Shown piece after piece: positions 51,865-55,830 of a DNA stretch of 55,830 bases. Both the position numbers and the translations under genes were made by a program. Within the stretch, counting starts at the first letter, position 1. Every line of letters starts with the position of its first letter. The stretch is taken from assembly GCA_021201815.1 (NCBI GenBank), contig JAJQEC010000021.1:1-55830 (forward strand), written 5' to 3'. The notes under the pieces are model-generated. The model had not been told where the DNA came from. It was given only the letters and a program-made list of their open reading frames with translations, and searched no databases. Source of the DNA: Candidatus Azobacteroides sp. (GTDB lineage: Bacteria; Bacteroidota; Bacteroidia; Bacteroidales; WRGA01).

Positions 51865-53001
51865 TTATAATAATCTTAAAATTTCATGCTCCAATTCCTC
51901 ATTTATGTCGTTCCCTTTTTTAATTAATTCCCCTTCTCTGCTGAGTAGATAATAAGTGGGTAACTCTTCCACATTATATAATAGAGCCGCGGAAGAATAA
52001 ATACCACTTGCATCTCTCACACACAGCCAGGGAAGATTAGAGGCTGAAACTTTCCAAAAATTTTCATCTGTGTCTAACGAAACTTGATAAATTTCAAATC
52101 CTCTATCGTGATATTTATTATACATTTCACGAAGATCAAGATTCCTTGCCGGAGAAAAAGGAGATTGATAAATAGTAAAATCCAATACGACAACTTTTCC
52201 CAGGGTAGAGGAAAGTTTTATGGTTTCTGACATAATATCAGGCAATTCTATCTCAATATTATTTGCGTAGTTGACTTCAAGTTCTTTTGCTCTGTTTTCC
52301 TGACGGATTGCATTCCTTGTCTGTAAGACTAATGATCGGAGATGCTTTGTACGCGGTGATTCCGGATAAGCCTGTTCATAACCTGTCGCAACAGCACCGA
52401 AAAGTTTTACATCGTTATACACATCAAAAATAAGATAGTCATTTATTCGCTGGAAAATAGCGAAATAAGCAACCGGAGATTGTGTGCCGGCATAATCTCC
52501 GCTAAGGATATATTTAATGGCTTCCTCTTTATATTCCGCAAGAATCGGTTCGATGAGTTTGATGGCAGAATCAGCAGGAAGCTGCTGTTTTAAAATCTCA
52601 TTTACTTTTAGTTGAGATACATGCTGTAATAAACCTAATTCTTTTATGCGCTGGGCATTCAAAGAGCCGTCCACCTGATAATCCGTAGAGAAATCTTTTG
52701 CCTGCGAATTGATTGTCACCGTTTCAGTAGAATCAATAGAAAAAAAGATGTATTGATTGTCCAGTTTTAATGCATAAAACTCCGGATATTCCGGACTTAT
52801 TTCCTGAAATCGATATTGTCCCTTATCATCCAGCTTACAAGAGTCAATTATTTCATTCTTGTAGATATTCCGTACTTCCAGATACAATGTTTTCCCATCC
52901 GCATCTTTTATAACTCCTTCCACATTAAAAGTCGGGTCAGAATGACAATTATACAAACACAGGCAACTTAAAAATAAAAAAACGGGATGCAGACTCTTCA
53001 T
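51865..53001 (-). CDS. TlpA/thioredoxin-like lipoprotein with DUF4369, no CxxC
   Basis: A lipoprotein signal ends at Cys19 (CLYNC). The N-terminal DUF4369 domain (about 23-105: FNVEGVIKDADGKTLYLE...VTINSQ) is followed by a helical middle and a thioredoxin-like domain from about 255. The redox site is replaced: GKVVVLDFTIYQSPFSPARNLDL has SPFS (280-283) where CxxC should be. The cis-Pro (VEELPTYYLL) and the rest of the fold remain. It is thus unlikely to be a disulfide reductase. I recall similar cysteine-less members in Bacteroides relatives, probably scaffold or sensor proteins. 378 aa, with its own promoter box. Confidence 0.88.
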   Translation of the reverse strand: MKSLHPVFLFLSCLCLYNCHSDPTFNVEGVIKDADGKTLYLEVRNIYKNEIIDSCKLDDKGQYRFQEISPEYPEFYALKLDNQYIFFSIDSTETVTINSQAKDFSTDYQVDGSLNAQRIKELGLLQHVSQLKVNEILKQQLPADSAIKLIEPILAEYKEEAIKYILSGDYAGTQSPVAYFAIFQRINDYLIFDVYNDVKLFGAVATGYEQAYPESPRTKHLRSLVLQTRNAIRQENRAKELEVNYANNIEIELPDIMSETIKLSSTLGKVVVLDFTIYQSPFSPARNLDLREMYNKYHDRGFEIYQVSLDTDENFWKVSASNLPWLCVRDASGIYSSAALLYNVEELPTYYLLSREGELIKKGNDINEELEHEILRLL

Positions 53002-53055
53002 TGTAGCTGTAATTAATTATTCTTCCTTAGATAATAAGTTTTCACTCTCAAAATG

Positions 53056-53063
53056 CAAATATA
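53056..53063 (-). promoter_or_regulatory. -7 promoter box of the TlpA-like gene
   Basis: TATATTTG on the minus strand, an exact TAnnTTTG match, 55 bases from the ATG at 53001. Confidence 0.45.
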
Positions 53064-53092
53064 AAGCTTTTTGAATTATTTTAGGTAAAAAC

Positions 53093-53127
53093 AAAAAGCC
53101 CGGTAAATAATATTTACCGGGCTTTTT
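53093..53127. terminator. Perfect 17-bp terminator after rprY
   Basis: AAAAAGCCCGGTAAATA (53093-53109) and its complement TATTTACCGGGCTTTTT (53111-53127), with A and T runs on the two sides. On the minus strand it lies 25 bases past the rprY stop and ends in a T run. Confidence 0.9.
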
Positions 53128-53151
53128 TAAAATTCAGGCAAATTTACCTGA

Positions 53152-53859
53152 TTATTTCTGTTCTTCCTGTTCGGGAACAATTAATTTATATCCTTTTCCA
53201 TGGATATTGATAATCTCAATAGAAGGATCTGCTTTCAAGTGTTTCCTCAATTTTGTGATATACACATCCATACTACGAGCATTAAAGTAATTGTCATCAA
53301 TCCAGATAGATTTCAGGGCATAATTACGTTCCAGAATTTCATTTGCATGCATACAAAGCAAAGCAAGCAGTTCGGATTCCTTTGTAGTCAGTTTCGTAGT
53401 CTGATCTCCTATAATCAGTAATTGCTTCTGAGTATCAAAAGTAAATTTACCGATCTGGTAGCTGGTTGCTTCCTTGCCTCTTTTACCTTTTACGCGTCTC
53501 AGAATAGCTTCGATTCTGAAAAGCAACTCTTCCATACTGAAAGGTTTGGTAATATAATCATCAGCTCCTATTTTGAATCCTTCCAGAATATCTTCTTTTA
53601 AAGATTTAGCCGTAAGGAATATGATAGGCACTTCGCTATTTACAACGCGGATTTCCTGGGCAAGGGTGAGTCCGTCTTTTTTAGGCATCATCACGTCCAA
53701 TACACATAAATCGTAATTGTTTTTCAAAAAAGCCTTGTAGCCTGCATCCCCATCAGGTAACAGATCTACCATATATCCTTTAGCCTGTAAATATTCTCTC
53801 AATAACATGCCAAGATTTTCGTCATCTTCGCATAACATAATGTTCATTTTTTCTTCCAT
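53152..53859 (-). CDS. rprY: OmpR-family response regulator RprY
   Basis: DNA-binding partner of RprX. The receiver has Asp12/Asp13 in MLCEDDENLG, phosphoacceptor Asp55 in CVLDVMMPK, Thr83 region FLTAK and Lys105 in YITKPFSMEE. The winged-helix output domain covers about 130-228 (TKLTTKESELLALLCMHANEILERN...YFNARSMDVYITKLRKHLKADPSIEIINIHGKGYKLIV). The sequence MLCEDDENLGMLLREYLQAKGY is the one I know from Bacteroides RprY. 235 aa. An internal ATG (MNIMLCEDD) at residue 5 is possible. It lies 6 bases after rprX. Confidence 0.95.
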   Translation of the reverse strand: MEEKMNIMLCEDDENLGMLLREYLQAKGYMVDLLPDGDAGYKAFLKNNYDLCVLDVMMPKKDGLTLAQEIRVVNSEVPIIFLTAKSLKEDILEGFKIGADDYITKPFSMEELLFRIEAILRRVKGKRGKEATSYQIGKFTFDTQKQLLIIGDQTTKLTTKESELLALLCMHANEILERNYALKSIWIDDNYFNARSMDVYITKLRKHLKADPSIEIINIHGKGYKLIVPEQEEQK

Positions 53860-53865
53860 AAAGCC

Positions 53866-55395
53866 TTATTTTTTAGTTTGTGGTAAAATTATTATAAATT
53901 TCGTTCCTATTTTTGGCTCACTTTCAGCTCTAATGGAGCCTTTAAGGTCCTGTACTATTTTCTTAACATACGCCAGACCTAAGCCAAATCCTTTTACATT
54001 ATGAAGATTTCCGGTGGAAACACGGTAAAAGCGATCGAATATCTTTTTCAGATCCTCTTTTTTTATTCCGATTCCGTTATCCTGAATAGAAATCATCAGT
54101 TTTTCCGGTTCATTCCAGGTCTTTACCTGCAATAATAACGGTTCATCATCTTTTTTATATTTGACAGCATTATCCATCAGATTAAAAATAACATTCGTAA
54201 AATGCATTTCATCAATAGTGGCATACGGATTGGTAGCAAGTAAATCTGTTTTTATACTACCTCCGAAATTTTCCACCTTTAACGTAAAGGTACTTACCAC
54301 TCCACTGATCAAATGGTTAATGTCTGAATTTTTAAATTTAAGTGTACTAGATTTTTTATCGAACAAAGACATCTGCAATACCTTATCCACCTGAAAACTG
54401 AGCCTTTTTGTTTCATCTCCGATTACCCCGGAAATATGATTGAACATGGCAGGTGTTTTTGAAACAGCAGGATCTTTTAGCATTTGGGATGCCAATGATA
54501 TTGTAGATATAGGAGTTTTAAACTCATGGGTCATATTATTAATGAAGTTATTCTTCATTTCCGTCAAACGCTTTTGCCGGAATGCCAGACTAGCAGTAAT
54601 TACAAAAGTTACTAATAATACAACGGTAAATATCAATGATGGCACAATAAAAGTTAAAGAGCTATATATATAATTACTCCTGGTCGGAAATACAACATCC
54701 AGATAATTCAATCTGTTAGGCGGATCATTTTTAAACAGGATCTGAGTAAAATGATCTTTTGATTTTGTATCTTCATAATCCGCAGATTTATATACGACCT
54801 CTCCATTACTGTTGATCACAGCAAAATAGTAAGGAACGTTTAATCCTTCATTGATTAATTCCGCTTTTATAAAACCATCAAGTTTTTTAAAATCAACTCG
54901 CTCGTTGATCGGCTTTTGTGAAGACTGATAAACCATATTAAGGATTACATCATCCATCACTTCTTTCTGATAAAGATATCTTTTCCTAAGGGTTTCCTGA
55001 AACTCTTTCGAAGCATTCGTTATGTCCCTGCGTTTCTGAGAAATGGAAATAGATGGTTTGATTACCTGAGAACTTGATGACTGAATTTCCATAAAACCGA
55101 TGGGAGTTCCGTCAGGAGCTGTCATGGTAATTTGTTGCCGGTCACTTTTTATTATTTCCTGTTGCTTAGGTATATATGAATTATCCTTCTTTGTCAGATC
55201 ATCTTCCAATGCCTTCCTGGCTTCTTCATATTCCAGATTTTTCGATACTTGATAAAGAGCTCTTTTTACAGATTCTTCAAATTGAGAACTTCTCATTGCT
55301 GCCATTGTATTCACATAAAAAATCTGTAAATACAATAACCCACCAAATGCAGCTGCCATAATCAATACTAAGAGCCAGATAGTGGATTTTTTCAT
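53866..55395 (-). CDS. rprX: Sensor histidine kinase RprX
   Basis: Inner-membrane kinase of the Rpr system, first described in Bacteroides fragilis. Membrane helices at about 5-28 (IWLLVLIMAAAFGGLLYLQI) and 246-272 enclose a periplasmic sensor domain of about 215 residues. The HisKA domain has His290 in NNMTHEFKTPISTIS. HATPase motifs: NLMDNAVKYKKDDEP (N box), DNGIGIKKEDLKKIFDRFYR and GFGLGLAYVKKIV. 509 aa, complete. Same operon as rprY with a 6-base gap. The extracellular signal is unknown. No exact -7 box is visible before it. Confidence 0.95.
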   Translation of the reverse strand: MKKSTIWLLVLIMAAAFGGLLYLQIFYVNTMAAMRSSQFEESVKRALYQVSKNLEYEEARKALEDDLTKKDNSYIPKQQEIIKSDRQQITMTAPDGTPIGFMEIQSSSSQVIKPSISISQKRRDITNASKEFQETLRKRYLYQKEVMDDVILNMVYQSSQKPINERVDFKKLDGFIKAELINEGLNVPYYFAVINSNGEVVYKSADYEDTKSKDHFTQILFKNDPPNRLNYLDVVFPTRSNYIYSSLTFIVPSLIFTVVLLVTFVITASLAFRQKRLTEMKNNFINNMTHEFKTPISTISLASQMLKDPAVSKTPAMFNHISGVIGDETKRLSFQVDKVLQMSLFDKKSSTLKFKNSDINHLISGVVSTFTLKVENFGGSIKTDLLATNPYATIDEMHFTNVIFNLMDNAVKYKKDDEPLLLQVKTWNEPEKLMISIQDNGIGIKKEDLKKIFDRFYRVSTGNLHNVKGFGLGLAYVKKIVQDLKGSIRAESEPKIGTKFIIILPQTKK

Positions 55396-55830
55396 TTTAC
55401 CTTATTATTTCCTTTCTCTTTTATATAATTAAACGACCTGGTAATTAACAGTTTTATTTAATGTTCTTTTAATTTAACAGTAAACCTTAAAAACTATATC
55501 TATATGAATATTAAGCAATTACTATAAAAACTCTTTTTTATTTCTATGCTGGCGTTTCTCACAAAACATTTAACAAAAAATATTATTCAATCAAGAAAAA
55601 CCTTATCAATTAATATATTATTTCACCAATTAAGTTAAAATTTTGATTCGATTCTCCAATTCTGCCACAATAATAACGAATAATTGCCTAATTTTGTTCC
55701 AAAAAATAAAAAAATTTTTGTAGAAAAATACCTAACAAAAGCAAAAATCCCTTAATCATTTTTACATTTTCATTCATATAAATCTTTTACATAAGAAAAA
55801 AAAGAAACAAAAAACCTCCTACAAAGCTGA
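55396..55830. other. Gene-free AT-rich end of the window
   Basis: 435 bases upstream of rprX with no coding sequence. TAATTTTG at 55689-55696 (plus strand) is an exact -7 box pointing out of the window, so a plus-strand gene or small RNA may begin just beyond 55700. The window edge prevents a decision. Confidence 0.4.

Noticed and set aside
1..55830. tRNA, rRNA, riboswitch, insertion sequence or prophage genes
   Set aside because: Looked for by eye for T-loop-like motifs, transposase motifs and integrases; none was convincing. An automated covariance-model search would be needed to exclude small RNAs.
1..55830. High frequency of CCGG/TTCCGG words in an AT-rich sequence
   Set aside because: They are mostly inside genes and look like a codon-pair effect (Ser/Phe-Gly and Arg codons); no spacing pattern was seen.

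Overview
The window is a chromosomal segment of a low-GC Bacteroidota, most likely order Bacteroidales. Supporting signs are an RprXY-type two-component pair, a hybrid two-component regulator next to glycoside hydrolases, a 30-residue AURKAIP1/COX24-type basic protein between an HU gene and RNase G, a probable type IX secretion tail, and repeated matches to the Bacteroidales -7 promoter box TAnnTTTG at sensible distances from gene starts. Family and genus cannot be fixed from the sequence alone. I found no tRNA, rRNA, CRISPR array or intact insertion sequence.

Layout. 136-2751: a LytS-type kinase, a LytTR response regulator and a lipoprotein. 2752-3386: an intergenic region with a 22-bp tandem repeat. 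3387-13810 (minus): a carbohydrate locus transcribed esterase, GH3, GH2, then a hybrid two-component regulator, without SusC/SusD. 14490-16762: a lipoprotein-export-type permease and cysteine synthase. 16813-22728: glycosyltransferases, a methyltransferase, a polysaccharide deacetylase and a nucleotide-sugar dehydrogenase. 22817-27817: a YD-repeat-like secreted protein, mutY, HU, the 30-aa protein, RNase G and a small membrane protein. 28036-33992: a complete RND efflux operon with an acetyltransferase gene inside it. 34024-39861: a glycosyltransferase with PPK2, a TPR protein and a broken Wzc-like tyrosine kinase. 40177-48689: an ABC exporter and a TetR-linked second RND operon carrying lesions. 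48920-55395: a membrane-anchored LytTR regulator with a LiaF-like partner, HIT protein, GreA, a TlpA-like lipoprotein and RprY/RprX.

The most striking feature is the number of interrupted genes. An esterase and a TolC-like gene each carry an in-frame TAG. A sensor kinase has a likely N-terminal membrane helix cut off by an in-frame TGA. A second RND pump gene has its conserved N-terminus in frame but ATA where ATG is expected. A Wzc-like kinase is split in three by two frameshifts, one in a run of twelve A. TAG and TGA both end intact genes here, so a changed genetic code is unlikely. Pseudogene formation, phase variation at the A run, or assembly error are the realistic explanations, and raw reads would separate them.

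Functionally the window combines cell-surface polysaccharide synthesis, export of toxic compounds (two RND pumps and one ABC exporter), envelope stress sensing (LytTR/LiaF-like, RprXY) and glycan degradation, beside housekeeping genes (cysK, mutY, HU, rng, greA).
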